Of a stretch of 64,000 bases of DNA, positions 9,019 to 18,561 are shown one piece after another. The stretch lies in contig CAVWYF010000040.1 in NCBI GenBank assembly GCA_963759095.1, positions 1-64,000 of the forward strand, given 5' to 3'. The position numbers were made by a program, and so were the translations under genes. The stretch is from Anderseniella sp963759095 (lineage in GTDB: Bacteria; Pseudomonadota; Alphaproteobacteria; Rhizobiales; Aestuariivirgaceae). How positions within the stretch are numbered: position 1 is the first letter of the stretch; every line of letters starts with the position of its first letter. Below the pieces are notes generated by a model, which made no database searches, was not told the origin of the DNA, and saw only the letters and a list, made by a program, of their open reading frames with translations.

Positions 9019-10125
9019 TTACCCCACGCGCAGCAGCTTGTAGCACAGCAGCTTTGACAAGTTGAGCAGCAGTTTTGCTGCCAGTTGCGGCTCGTCCACG
9101 GCCAGCTTTTTCAGATTGCTCTCGCTCAGGGACAGAACACGGGTGCCGTCTGTCGCGACATACACATCCGCTGCCCTTGGGCTTTCCAGCAAAAATGCCA
9201 TTTCACCGACAATATCGCCACTGCAGCACACATCCACCACGCGATCACCGGTGCGGACTTCCAGTGTGCCGGACAGGACTGCAAACATATTCTGGGCCAC
9301 GTTGCCGCTCTTGATGAGATGATCGCCGGCCATGCATTCGATTGCATTGCTCTTGGACAGGCAGCGCTGGCATTCATCTTCCGTCAAGCCGTCAAACAGG
9401 TGGGTCGGGTTTTCCGCCAGTTTGATGGCCTGATCAATTTCGGACTGATACTCCTTTTGCGGCGTCAGCGCCTGGCTCATGACTATCCGGCCGGAAGACA
9501 ATAATTCCGGCAGACAGCCGGGCACTTTTGCAGCATCGCCGTAGTCCTGCAGAAGGGTCACAAATGGTGACTTCACCTGCTTCATATAAGAGATGTCTTC
9601 CGGCACCATGACCAGCGGGACGAGGTATCCGGTTTCGGTACTGTTGACGTTTCTCTCGGCATAGGTGCGAAAGCCCATGCCCAGATAGAGATTGAGCAAA
9701 TGAGGTTCGCAATCTCCGAACATAAGTTGAATGCGGTGGTCATTGACGAAATTCAGGTAGGTCTGAAACAGACGGAATATCAGGTCGGTGCCCCGCTGGC
9801 CTGGCGCAACCATGAACCGCTCGCCAACGATCATCTGTTCGCACGGGACATGTTCGAGAAACCGCGCCAGGTCATATTGCTCGATCTGGCGTTCACACAA
9901 GGGGGCATCACCGCCCCAGTTATGCCGCATGGTCGCAACGATCCGCTCACCGTCGGTGGCGTAATACAGCCGGGCGGTTTCGTCTTCAGGTTCCGAGAAA
10001 GTGCGCTGACCATGGTCCGAGATGGACCGGTATCTGCCCATCTCTTCGACATAGATGTCATAGCGGAACCGATACACGTCATGGCGTTGTTCCGGGGTGA
10101 CTGCTTCGTGGATGGTCGGTTTCAT
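9019..10125 (-). CDS. FeeM/GNAT-like acyltransferase fused to a cyclic-nucleotide-binding domain
   Basis: 368 residues in two parts. Residues 1-200 look like the N-acyl amino acid synthase/autoinducer-synthase branch of the GNAT fold: YRFRYDIYVEEMGRY near the start, an acceptor region EQMIVGERFMVAPGQRGTDL, and LLNLYLGMGFRTYAERNVN. Residues about 245-360 are a cNMP-binding beta-roll with SGDIVGEMAFLLESPRAADV, which keeps the Gly-Glu and Pro-Arg-Ala-Ala positions of a cAMP phosphate-binding cassette. The order (acyltransferase first, sensor second) is the reverse of the mycobacterial cAMP-regulated lysine acetyltransferase Pat. It may be an acyltransferase controlled by cAMP. It is convergent with the TRAP-linked lyase (15 bases between stops) and appears monocistronic. 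Confidence 0.8.
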   Translation of the reverse strand: MKPTIHEAVTPEQRHDVYRFRYDIYVEEMGRYRSISDHGQRTFSEPEDETARLYYATDGERIVATMRHNWGGDAPLCERQIEQYDLARFLEHVPCEQMIVGERFMVAPGQRGTDLIFRLFQTYLNFVNDHRIQLMFGDCEPHLLNLYLGMGFRTYAERNVNSTETGYLVPLVMVPEDISYMKQVKSPFVTLLQDYGDAAKVPGCLPELLSSGRIVMSQALTPQKEYQSEIDQAIKLAENPTHLFDGLTEDECQRCLSKSNAIECMAGDHLIKSGNVAQNMFAVLSGTLEVRTGDRVVDVCCSGDIVGEMAFLLESPRAADVYVATDGTRVLSLSESNLKKLAVDEPQLAAKLLLNLSKLLCYKLLRVG

Positions 10126-10246
10126 GTCGGACTACCCGTCTCAGGCATTTATCAGGTTTGCCGACATTGAGGAACTGCAGAACAAGCAGCTGATGTGCCG
10201 GGTGGACTCGCCCTACAAATAATCACTTCCTTTGGTATATGACGCA

Positions 10247-11878
10247 TCAACTCGCCGAAAACGCATCGCGCCCCGGTGCTGCGTCGAGCAGCAGCTTTGT
10301 GTAGGGGTGGGACGGCTTGGCATAGACGCTGGCCGTCAGTCCCTGCTCAACGACTTCGCCCTGCTGCATGACCATGATCCGGTCGCAGATTTGTGCTGCC
10401 ACGCGCAGGTCGTGGGTGATGAACAGCATGGCCAGGTCAAAGCGCTTGCGCACATCATCCAGCAGTTTCAGCACCTGTGCCTGCACCGACACATCAAGCG
10501 CCGACACTGCTTCATCGGCAATCAGCACTTTCGGCTCCATGGCAAGTGCACGGGCAATGCAGATACGCTGGCGCTGGCCACCGGAAAACTGGTGCGGAAA
10601 CCGGTCCAGTGCGTGCGGTGACAATCCGACAATCTCCATCAGATCGCTTGCCCGCTCCAGGGCCTCTTCGTGCGAGGTGCCGAAATTCATCGGGCCCTCG
10701 ACAATCGACTGGCCGACAGTGCGGCGCGGGTTCAGTGATCGATAAGGATCCTGAAACACCACCTGCACGTTGCGGCGATAAGAGCGCAATTCCGACTGGG
10801 ACATTTTTGCAATATTCTTACCGTCGATCAGAATCTCGCCGCTTGTCGGATCGATCAGACGCACGATGCAGCGTGCCACGGTTGACTTGCCGGATCCGGA
10901 TTCACCCACCACGCCAAGGGTCTCACCGCGCCGGACTTCCAGTTCCACCTGTTTGGCAGCGTGAACCACCCGGCCACCGCCAAACCAGCCAAGCGCACCG
11001 TAAATCTTTTCAAGTCCCTTCGTCGCCAGTATCGGTTCACCAGCGGTAATGGCTTTTCGCTTTGGCGGCGTCAGGCTGGGGACCGAGGCGATCAGCATTT
11101 TCGTGTAAGGCTCGCGTGGCCTGGTCAGCACCTGGTTTGCGGTTCCCTGCTCAACCACTTTGCCGTTCTGCATGACCACGACCCGGTCGGCAATTTCGGC
11201 AACCACGCCAAAGTCATGGGTGATGAACATGACACCGGTACCATGGCGTTTCTGAATATCCTTGATCAGGTCGAGTATCTGGGCCTGTGTCGTGACATCA
11301 AGTGCTGTCGTCGGCTCATCAGCAATCAGCAGCGCCGGTTCCAGCGCCAGCGCCATGGCAATCATGATGCGCTGGCGCTGGCCACCGGACAGTTGATGCG
11401 GGTAGCTGTCAATCATCTGGCTGACATCGGGCAGGCCGACATCGTTCATCACCTCGATGATGCGCTCGCGGCGCTCAGACGCTGACATTGAGGTGTGGAT
11501 TTCCAACATTTCACCGATCTGGTCGCCAACCTGCATGACCGGATTGAGCGCGGTCATCGGCTCCTGGAAGATCATCGCCATCTTCACACCGCGCCGCTCG
11601 CGCAGTTCGATTTCAGACTTCTGCAGCAGGTCTTCGCCCTGCAGCATGACTTCACCAGCAACCGGGGTCAGGTCCTTACGCGGGATCAGGCCCATGACGG
11701 TTTGGGCACTCACTGATTTTCCGGACCCGGATTCACCCACCACGCAGACGATTTCACCCTGGCCAACGGTGAGCGAGATGTCCTCGATGGCAAACTCACG
11801 ATCCGCGCCTTTCGGCAGGGTGACCGACAGGCCGCGAATATCCAGAACGGGTTGCGAAGATTTGCTGCCTGCCATCAC
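10247..11878 (-). CDS. Dipeptide/oligopeptide ABC transporter, fused ATP-binding protein (DppD-DppF type)
   Basis: 543 residues with two complete ATPase modules. The first has Walker A GESGSGKSVSAQ, signature LSGGQRQRIMIA and Walker B LLIADEPTTALD. The second has GESGSGKSTVAR, FSGGQRQRICIA and VLIADEAVSALD. Each module ends in the oligopeptide-transporter C-terminal extension (SHPYTKLLLDAAPG at the end). It powers uptake through the two permeases encoded just upstream; its ATG overlaps the stop of the preceding permease by 4 bases. It is the last gene of the operon. Confidence 0.93.
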   Translation of the reverse strand: MMAGSKSSQPVLDIRGLSVTLPKGADREFAIEDISLTVGQGEIVCVVGESGSGKSVSAQTVMGLIPRKDLTPVAGEVMLQGEDLLQKSEIELRERRGVKMAMIFQEPMTALNPVMQVGDQIGEMLEIHTSMSASERRERIIEVMNDVGLPDVSQMIDSYPHQLSGGQRQRIMIAMALALEPALLIADEPTTALDVTTQAQILDLIKDIQKRHGTGVMFITHDFGVVAEIADRVVVMQNGKVVEQGTANQVLTRPREPYTKMLIASVPSLTPPKRKAITAGEPILATKGLEKIYGALGWFGGGRVVHAAKQVELEVRRGETLGVVGESGSGKSTVARCIVRLIDPTSGEILIDGKNIAKMSQSELRSYRRNVQVVFQDPYRSLNPRRTVGQSIVEGPMNFGTSHEEALERASDLMEIVGLSPHALDRFPHQFSGGQRQRICIARALAMEPKVLIADEAVSALDVSVQAQVLKLLDDVRKRFDLAMLFITHDLRVAAQICDRIMVMQQGEVVEQGLTASVYAKPSHPYTKLLLDAAPGRDAFSAS

Positions 11879-12771
11879 ATTTTCCTCGCGATGCGCGGAT
11901 CAAGCGTGTCACGCAGACCGTCGCCAACCGTGTTGACCGCAAGCACGGTCAACGCCAGCGCTATACCCGGGAAAAAGATGATCCACGGCGACAGCTGGAA
12001 ATAGGTGCGGCCTTCCGACATGATATTACCCCAGCTTGGAATTTCCGGCGGAATGCCTGCCCCCAGAAAACCCAGTATGGATTCCGTCAGCATGGCGGAA
12101 CCACAGATATAGGTTGCCTGCACAATCAGCGGCGCAATGGTGTTGGGCAGAATGTGCCGGAAAAGAATAAGGTGTGTTCGGGTACCGGCAGCTATTGCGG
12201 CTTCAACATAAGGCTCTTCACGCACGGTCAGCACCACCGAGCGCACCAGCCGCACCACTCTGGGAATCTCGGGGATGACGATGGCGATGATGACGGTGAA
12301 CAAGGTGGCACCGGACAGGGAAATCAGGGCAATCGCCAGCAGAATGCCGGGAATTGCCATTAGTCCGTCCATGACCCGCATGATGATGGCGTCCAGCCAG
12401 CGCATGTACCCGGACAACAGACCCGTCACCAGGCCAAGCGCAACTGCAACGACGGCAACCGCAAGGCCGACCACCAGCGAGACGCGTGCCCCATAAATGA
12501 CGCGAGAGTATACGTTGCGCCCGAGATAATCCGTGCCGAACCAGAATTCGGCTGATGGTACTTTCAGGCGATCAATCGGATGGATTGCCACTGGATCAGC
12601 CGTCAACAGCGGGCCGAACGCGGCAATGAGCACCATGATCACCAGCAGCAATCCACCCCAGAAAACCGATGGATGCTTCCACATCAAGGACGCCAGAGAT
12701 GCGTCCTTGCGTGAGGTGAGCGTGGCCTCGGCAGAGGTCGTGAAATCAACCTTGTCTGTTTGCGTGCCCAT
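11875..12771 (-). CDS. Dipeptide ABC transporter permease, DppC type
   Basis: 298 residues with an N-terminal cytoplasmic extension, a first transmembrane helix (VFWGGLLLVIMVLIAAFGPL), the DppC/OppC landmark FWFGTDYLGRNVYSRVIYGAR, and five further helices. The EAA loop that docks on the ATPase reads EAAIAAGTRTHLILFRHILP. It forms a heterodimeric channel with the DppB-type subunit. The start (12771) shares one base with the stop of the upstream permease gene, so the two are coupled. Confidence 0.93.
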   Translation of the reverse strand: MGTQTDKVDFTTSAEATLTSRKDASLASLMWKHPSVFWGGLLLVIMVLIAAFGPLLTADPVAIHPIDRLKVPSAEFWFGTDYLGRNVYSRVIYGARVSLVVGLAVAVVAVALGLVTGLLSGYMRWLDAIIMRVMDGLMAIPGILLAIALISLSGATLFTVIIAIVIPEIPRVVRLVRSVVLTVREEPYVEAAIAAGTRTHLILFRHILPNTIAPLIVQATYICGSAMLTESILGFLGAGIPPEIPSWGNIMSEGRTYFQLSPWIIFFPGIALALTVLAVNTVGDGLRDTLDPRIARKM

Positions 12772-13715
12772 CAGTATTTGATCCTTGGGTCAAACAAGGT
12801 GTAACTCAGGTCAATCAGCAGGTTGATCACGATGTAGACGAAGCTGAACAGCAGAATGAGCCCCTGAATGATCGGATAATCGCGTTTCAAGACCGCATCC
12901 AGCACCAGCCTGCCAAGGCCGGGAATGTTGTAAACGCTTTCAGTGACCACCACGCCGCCGATCAAAAGTGCGATACCCAGACCGATGACGGTGACGATTG
13001 GCACGGCGGCATTGCGCACCGCATGCTTCATCAGCACCTTGAATTCGCTTTGACCCTTAGCGCGCGCGGTGCGCACGTAATCTTCCTGCAGCACTTCCAT
13101 CACGGACGCCCGTGTCATGCGCGCAATAAGCGCAATGAAGATGACCGACAAGGTCACGGTGGGCAGGATGATGTGCCGGAAGAACGGAATGACACCGTCG
13201 GTGAACATCGACTTGTAGCCCTGCACCGGCAGCCATCTCAGCTGGATCGACACGATGTAGATCAGGATATAGCCGAGCACGAAAACCGGCACCGAAAAAC
13301 CGGCCACCGAAAACAGCATCACGGCCCGGTCAATCAGGCTGCCCTGTTTCCAGGCCGCGAGAGTACCGAGCGGCACGGCAACGACGATGGTGAAAATGAT
13401 GGTTGTCAGCGTGAGCATGATGGTCGGCTCGAGCCGCTGGATGATCAGGGTGGTCACAGGCAGGTTGGTGAAAATGGAAATCCCCAGATCGCCCTGGGCC
13501 AGTTGGCCAATCCACTTGGTAAACTGTACGACTATGGGATCGTTAAGACCGAGGTTTTCCCTGATCCGGATGATATCCTCGGTGGTGGCATAGTCACCGG
13601 CGATCACGGAGGCCGGGTCGCCGGGCGACAATCGCAGCATCAGGAACACAAACAGCGCCACAACACCCATGACGGGTATGGTCGCCAGAATTCGCTTGAG
13701 AATATAGAAAACCAC
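12771..13715 (-). CDS. Dipeptide ABC transporter permease, DppB type
   Basis: 314 residues starting MVFYILKRILATIPVMGVVA, the typical DppB opening. Then come the periplasmic loop with LRLSPGDPASVIAG, six helices, and the EAA loop RTARAKGQSEFKVLMKHAVR. The C-terminal motif LIDLSYTLFDPRIKY is diagnostic for the family. It pairs with the DppC-type permease encoded next. It is separated from the binding-protein gene by 88 bases that contain a hairpin. Confidence 0.93.
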   Translation of the reverse strand: MVFYILKRILATIPVMGVVALFVFLMLRLSPGDPASVIAGDYATTEDIIRIRENLGLNDPIVVQFTKWIGQLAQGDLGISIFTNLPVTTLIIQRLEPTIMLTLTTIIFTIVVAVPLGTLAAWKQGSLIDRAVMLFSVAGFSVPVFVLGYILIYIVSIQLRWLPVQGYKSMFTDGVIPFFRHIILPTVTLSVIFIALIARMTRASVMEVLQEDYVRTARAKGQSEFKVLMKHAVRNAAVPIVTVIGLGIALLIGGVVVTESVYNIPGLGRLVLDAVLKRDYPIIQGLILLFSFVYIVINLLIDLSYTLFDPRIKY

Positions 13716-13750
13716 AAGCCGCTCCGTTCCTGATTAAAGAAGGTAAAAGT

Positions 13751-13786
13751 GAAGCACGGCAGAGATGGTACACCCTGCCGTGCTTC
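13751..13786 (-). promoter_or_regulatory. Intercistronic hairpin between binding-protein and permease genes
   Basis: Perfect 12-bp inverted repeat: GAAGCACGGCAG (13751-13762) and CTGCCGTGCTTC (13775-13786) with a 12-base loop. No clear U-tract follows on the minus strand, which suggests 3'-end protection of the binding-protein message or partial termination. Confidence 0.8.
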
Positions 13787-13803
13787 AAGTCATGTGATCC
13801 GGC

Positions 13804-15387
13804 CTACTCGACCGACATGTTCCAGAAGAACTGAACCGGTGACTTGATCAGGCCCTTCACGTTGTTCCTGTAGGCAACCGGAACGAAGAACTGTCCAAGG
13901 TGACCGGAGGCGCCGATCGCCCAAAGACGCTCCTGCACCTTTTCAGCCGAGGCCTTCTTTTCCTCAGCAGTGGTTGCCTTCGCATAGGCTGAGCGAGCTG
14001 CTTCAAGCTCATTGTCCTTTGGCCAGCCGAACCAGCCCTTTTCAGGATCGCCGGAGAAGGCAATCGCCATCGGATCGATAACGTCGGCGCCGATCCACCA
14101 GGTGTGAAAAATGTTCCAGCCGCCGTCTGCAACCGGATCACGCTTGGCACGCCGTGAGGTGAGCGTCGACCAGTCCATGGCCTGGACGTCCACCTTCATG
14201 CCGATATTGCGCAGTTTGTCAGCCGTGATCAGCGAGAATGCCGACAACAGCGGAATGTCCGTCGGCTGCATGATGACAACCGGTGTGCCGTCATAGTTGG
14301 CGGCAACCAGAGCAGCCTTGGCCTTTTCAAGATCGCCGGTCTTCATGACGTCGGAGCCCATATCGTTCTGCAGTGGCGTGCCGCACGGATACACCGAATA
14401 GCAGGTCTTCCAGAACTTCTGGTCGCCCACGGCGCCTTGCATGTAATCGTCCTGCTTCATGGCCATGATGGCGGCACGACGAACATCTGCATTGTCGAAT
14501 GGCGGCAACAGGTGGTTGAAGCGGGAGAAGCCGATATTGCCGAGCGGATCGTTGATCTCGACGGTAATGCCTTCATTGGCCTCAAGCAGCGGCATCAGGT
14601 CATTGGCAGGAGATTCAAAATAATCAACCTCACCGTTGATCAGCGCGTTCATTGCCGTGGTCTGATCGGGGAAGTAGGTCCATTCGACGCGATCCACCTT
14701 GGCGATCTTGCCGCCAGACGCTGCATCAGGCGCTTCGGCGCGCGGCTTGTAGTCGGCAAATTTCTTGTAGACGACTTTTGATCCCGGCACCCAGTCTTCC
14801 TTGACGAAAACAAACGGGCCGGAGCCGGTGTAATCATCAATCTGCTTGAACGGATCGGTGTCCGCCACCCGCTTTGGCATGATGAACGGCACGTTGGAAG
14901 AAATCTTGCCGATGGATTCCAGTACCAGGCCGTATGGATCTTTCAGCTTGAACTGGAATGTGGAGGCATCCACTGCCACCATTTCGCCCATGGCACCCAT
15001 GAGCTGCTGGCCCATGCCGTCACGTGCTCCCCAGCGTTTCAGCGAGGCAATGACATCATCAGACGTCACATCGGCGCCATCATGGAACTTCAGGCCGTCA
15101 CGCAGTTTGAATGTCCAGGTCAGCTTGTCATCGGACACTTCATAGCTATCGACCATCTGCGGTTGCGGCTCGAACTTCTCATTCATCGCAAACAGCGTGT
15201 CATAAATGAGGTAACCGTGATTGCGCGAAATGTAGGCCGTGGTCCAGATCGGATCCAGGTTCTTCAGGTCCGCATGCGGGATTACCCGTAGTACACTTTC
15301 CGCCTGCGCAGGCAGGGCAGGTCCGGCTACTACAGATGCAAACACAGCTGCGGCTGCCAAAACATGTCGTCTTGTCCAGCGTAACAT
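13804..15387 (-). CDS. ABC transporter substrate-binding protein, DppA/OppA family (SBP_bac_5)
   Basis: 527 residues with a twin-Arg-containing signal sequence (MLRWTRRHVLAAAAVFASVV... AQA). Family landmarks are LRVIPHADLKNLDPIWTTAY at the mature N-terminus, KLTWTFKLRDGLKFHDGADV, and the late lobe region. It is the periplasmic receptor for a peptide or peptide-like ligand. It is the first gene of the minus-strand operon that continues with both permeases and the fused ATPase, and is divergent from the amidase and mlrC genes. That context suggests the imported compound is an amide or small peptide. Confidence 0.92.
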   Translation of the reverse strand: MLRWTRRHVLAAAAVFASVVAGPALPAQAESVLRVIPHADLKNLDPIWTTAYISRNHGYLIYDTLFAMNEKFEPQPQMVDSYEVSDDKLTWTFKLRDGLKFHDGADVTSDDVIASLKRWGARDGMGQQLMGAMGEMVAVDASTFQFKLKDPYGLVLESIGKISSNVPFIMPKRVADTDPFKQIDDYTGSGPFVFVKEDWVPGSKVVYKKFADYKPRAEAPDAASGGKIAKVDRVEWTYFPDQTTAMNALINGEVDYFESPANDLMPLLEANEGITVEINDPLGNIGFSRFNHLLPPFDNADVRRAAIMAMKQDDYMQGAVGDQKFWKTCYSVYPCGTPLQNDMGSDVMKTGDLEKAKAALVAANYDGTPVVIMQPTDIPLLSAFSLITADKLRNIGMKVDVQAMDWSTLTSRRAKRDPVADGGWNIFHTWWIGADVIDPMAIAFSGDPEKGWFGWPKDNELEAARSAYAKATTAEEKKASAEKVQERLWAIGASGHLGQFFVPVAYRNNVKGLIKSPVQFFWNMSVE

Positions 15388-15597
15388 TATTCTTACCTCC
15401 TCATTAGACTGACGGTCTTGAGCGCGTTGGCTCGAGACTTGGGAGGAAGTTTAGTCCGTCTTGGGGGAAGGGAGTCAACGCCTGATCGACATATTCTTCC
15501 AAATGGATGCATGGCTGCCATGCCCTTGTGCAACTGCCTGCACTTGTTGTTGAATTTCGCGCCGGTTTGTATGCAACAGACAGCAAGGAGACTATGC

Positions 15598-17016
15598 ATG
15601 TCCGAATTTCCGCTTTGGCAATTGAGTGCCTGTGATCTTGCAGCGAAGATTGCTGCAGGCGAAGTGTCATCCAGCGATGTGGTGACGCAAACGGTTGAGC
15701 GCATGCGCTCTGTCAATCCGAAGCTGAACGCGGTCGTTGACGATCTTGGTGACGAGGCGATTGCACAAGCCAGGGCCCACGATGAACAGCTGGCGAAATC
15801 CGGGCCCATAGGGCCGCTGCATGGGGTGCCGGTCACGATAAAGGAGAACATCGACCAGACGGGCCGGGCAACGCCCAATGGGGTTGAGGCCTACAAGAAC
15901 ATCATTGCGCCGGATGATTCACCGGTGGTTCGCAACTTCAAAAAAGCAGGTGCAATTGTAATCGGCCGCACCAACACACCTGAATTCTCGTTTCGCGCCA
16001 CCACGTCCAACGAATTGCACGGCCGCACGTTTTCTCCCTGGAACGACTGGGCCTCATCTGGGGGGTCATCGGGTGGCGCCTCTTCAGCGGTCATGGCAGG
16101 CATCGGGCCGATCGCACACGGCAATGATATTGGCGGCTCACTTCGCTATCCCGCTGCTGCAACCGGTTCGGCGACGGTAAAGCCCGGTCTTGGACGGGTG
16201 CCTGCCTGGAACCCGTCGCAAACAGCCGAACGCGGCCTGCTGGCGCAGATCATGTCGGTACAGGGCGTCATCGCGCGTGAAGTGAAAGATGTGCGGGCCG
16301 GCATGCGCGCCCTGGTGGAATATGACCCGCATGATCCGTGGATGGTGCCGATGCCGTTCGACGGACCGGCACTGGACGGCAAACCCAAGGTCGCCTTTAC
16401 CAAAAACATGTACGAGTTTGATCTGCACCCGGCGGTTGAAAAGGCACTGGATACCGCCCGCGACTGCCTGACAGATGCCGGTTACGAGGTGGTGGAGGCC
16501 GACATGCCGGAGTTGCGTGAATGCGCACGCGACGGCGCCCGGTCACTGTTTGGCGAGGTCAAGGCATTGCTGGGTGATGAAATCATCAAGCAGGGCTCCG
16601 ATACCCTGAAAAAGATCTTCGCCGATTACTATGAAGTGTTTGTGCCGCATGAAGGCAAGGAGCTGCTGCTGGCCATGGCGAAGCGCAATTATTACCATCG
16701 CCAGTTCAACCTGATGTTCCAGGACTATCCACTGGTACTGACCCCGTTCCTGCCTAAGCCGACGTATGAATGGGACCGCGATGCACAGGGCGTGGAGGGT
16801 GTCAGGGAAACGCTTGAGGCCGGTATCTATTCAATTGCCTTCAATTACACCGGCCTGCCGGCAGGTATTATTACCGCCAACTACAATGACGGCTTGCCGG
16901 TAGGAGTGCAGATTGTCGGCCCGCGCTTCCGTGAAGACCTGATCCTTGATGCGTGTGAGGACATAGAATCCCGCGTCGGCATCATGGCCAGACAGCTGTT
17001 TGCCCGGGAAGGATAA
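15598..17016 (+). CDS. Amidase (amidase signature family)
   Basis: 472 residues from the ATG at 15598, chosen because AAGGAG lies just upstream and the protein then begins at the normal family N-terminus (MSEFPLWQLSACDLAAKIAA). The open frame extends upstream to 15418 without homology. The Ser-cisSer-Lys triad is visible: Lys in GVPVTIKENIDQTG, cis-Ser in SGGSSGGASSAVMAG, nucleophile Ser in GNDIGGSLRYPA. Amidases of this family hydrolyse carboxamides to acid and ammonia in the cytoplasm. It is divergent from a peptide ABC operon and 5 bases upstream of mlrC, so it probably acts on the same imported compound. The substrate is unknown. Confidence 0.92.
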   Translation: MSEFPLWQLSACDLAAKIAAGEVSSSDVVTQTVERMRSVNPKLNAVVDDLGDEAIAQARAHDEQLAKSGPIGPLHGVPVTIKENIDQTGRATPNGVEAYKNIIAPDDSPVVRNFKKAGAIVIGRTNTPEFSFRATTSNELHGRTFSPWNDWASSGGSSGGASSAVMAGIGPIAHGNDIGGSLRYPAAATGSATVKPGLGRVPAWNPSQTAERGLLAQIMSVQGVIAREVKDVRAGMRALVEYDPHDPWMVPMPFDGPALDGKPKVAFTKNMYEFDLHPAVEKALDTARDCLTDAGYEVVEADMPELRECARDGARSLFGEVKALLGDEIIKQGSDTLKKIFADYYEVFVPHEGKELLLAMAKRNYYHRQFNLMFQDYPLVLTPFLPKPTYEWDRDAQGVEGVRETLEAGIYSIAFNYTGLPAGIITANYNDGLPVGVQIVGPRFREDLILDACEDIESRVGIMARQLFAREG

Positions 17017-17021
17017 GCCGA

Positions 17022-18527
17022 ATGAAGCGCCCGCGCATTGCAGTTGCTGGCTTCCAGCACGAGACCAATACTTTTGCCCCGATTCCAACTCCGTTCGAAA
17101 CCTTCATGGAAGGTGGCGCATGGCCCGCCATGAAATTTGGTTCCGAGGTTATTGACACGCTGTCAGGCCTCAACCTGCCCATGGGCGGATTTCTGGACGA
17201 AGGCGGCGATTTCGACATTGTCCCGATCCTGTGGACCTTTGCCGAACCGGGCGGCTATGTCACCGATGATGCATTTGACCGCATCGCCGGCATGATTGTG
17301 GAGGGCGTGACACAGGCCGGTGACATTGATGGTGTCTATCTGGACCTGCATGGCGCCATGGTTACCCAGTCGCATGAGGACGGTGAGGCGGAACTTTTGC
17401 GCCGGATCAGGGAGGTCACCGGACCGGACCTGCCGATTGCCGTCAGCCTTGATCTGCACGGCAACATGTCCCGTGATTTCTTCGAGCGCGCCTCGTCAGT
17501 TGCCATCTACCGCACCTATCCGCATGTCGACATGGCCGACACCGGCGCGCGCGCCCGCAAACTGCTGCGCGAGGAACTGGCCCGTGGAAACCCGTTCGCC
17601 AAAGCCTGGCGGCAACTGGATTACATCATTCCCATTCAGGCGCAGTCGACCCGGCGGGAACCGGGCGGCAGGCTGTACGCCATGTTGCCGGGCATGACTT
17701 CCGCCAATATGAGTTCGGTGGATTTTGTGTTCGGTTTCCCACCGGCAGATGTTGCCGACTGCGGCTGTTCGGTGTTTGCCTACGGCACTGATCAACAAGC
17801 GGTGGATGACGCGGCTGATACCATGATAACAGCACTGCAGTCGGCTGAAGACGAACTGCACAACCCGCTGGTTCCTGCAATTGACGCCGTGGCCAAGGCC
17901 GGCCAGCTTGCAGGCAGTGCATCAAAGCCGGTGCTGATCGCCGATGCCCAGGACAATCCCGGGGCAGGTGCGACCGGAGATACAACCGGGGTGCTGGCGG
18001 CGCTTGTCGACGGCGGCGCGCAAAAGGCCGTCATCGGCATGCTGTGGGACCCTGAAACAGCGGGCATTGCCCATGCAGCGGGCAAGGGTGCCGAAATTGA
18101 CGTGGCCATCGGCGGCAGGTTTCCACAGCTTGGCACCGGCCCGTTCAACGCCAGGGTCCGCGTTGAAGCCCTGTCAGACGGACAGTTCACCTTCACTGGA
18201 CCAATGTATGGCAAGGCGCAAGCCAATCTCGGGCCGATGGCAGCGCTCAGGGTGCTCGACCGGGACTGCGACGTGACGGTTGTTGTCGGGTCGAACCGCA
18301 CCCAGAATGCAGATCAGGCAATCTTCGCACATATGGGGATCGACCCGGCCAGACAGGCCATCGTGGTCGTGAAAAGTGCCGTACACTTTCTGGCCGACTA
18401 TGAACCGATCGCCGAAACGGTGATCTTTGCAGAAAGCCCGGGCGCCAACCCGTGTCAGCTTGACCGGATTCCATTCACGCGGCTGCGCAAGGGCGTGCGC
18501 CTGGGGCCAAACGGCCCTGCATTCTGA
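17022..18527 (+). CDS. mlrC: M81-family metallopeptidase, MlrC (microcystinase C-like)
   Basis: 501 residues, the usual MlrC length (DUF1485 plus MlrC C-terminal domain). It opens with RIAVAGFQHETNTFAPI, and carries paired acidic/His metal-site motifs YLDLHGAMVTQSHED, SLDLHGNMSRDFF and YRTYPHVDMADTGAR. The C-terminal half contains ADAQDNPGAGATGDTTGVLA. MlrC was first described as the last peptidase in microcystin breakdown, but homologues are common in alphaproteobacteria next to peptide ABC transporters and probably act on other small amides or peptides. Here it follows the amidase by 5 bases, which supports a joint function. Confidence 0.93.
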   Translation: MKRPRIAVAGFQHETNTFAPIPTPFETFMEGGAWPAMKFGSEVIDTLSGLNLPMGGFLDEGGDFDIVPILWTFAEPGGYVTDDAFDRIAGMIVEGVTQAGDIDGVYLDLHGAMVTQSHEDGEAELLRRIREVTGPDLPIAVSLDLHGNMSRDFFERASSVAIYRTYPHVDMADTGARARKLLREELARGNPFAKAWRQLDYIIPIQAQSTRREPGGRLYAMLPGMTSANMSSVDFVFGFPPADVADCGCSVFAYGTDQQAVDDAADTMITALQSAEDELHNPLVPAIDAVAKAGQLAGSASKPVLIADAQDNPGAGATGDTTGVLAALVDGGAQKAVIGMLWDPETAGIAHAAGKGAEIDVAIGGRFPQLGTGPFNARVRVEALSDGQFTFTGPMYGKAQANLGPMAALRVLDRDCDVTVVVGSNRTQNADQAIFAHMGIDPARQAIVVVKSAVHFLADYEPIAETVIFAESPGANPCQLDRIPFTRLRKGVRLGPNGPAF

Positions 18528-18561
18528 ACCGATAACTTGAGCTTCCGACAGATCGACCTGA

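Noticed and set aside
13023..13733. 236-codon open frame on the plus strand across the first DppB-type gene
   Set aside because: His/Gln/Asp-rich low-complexity shadow of a permease gene with no ribosome binding site.
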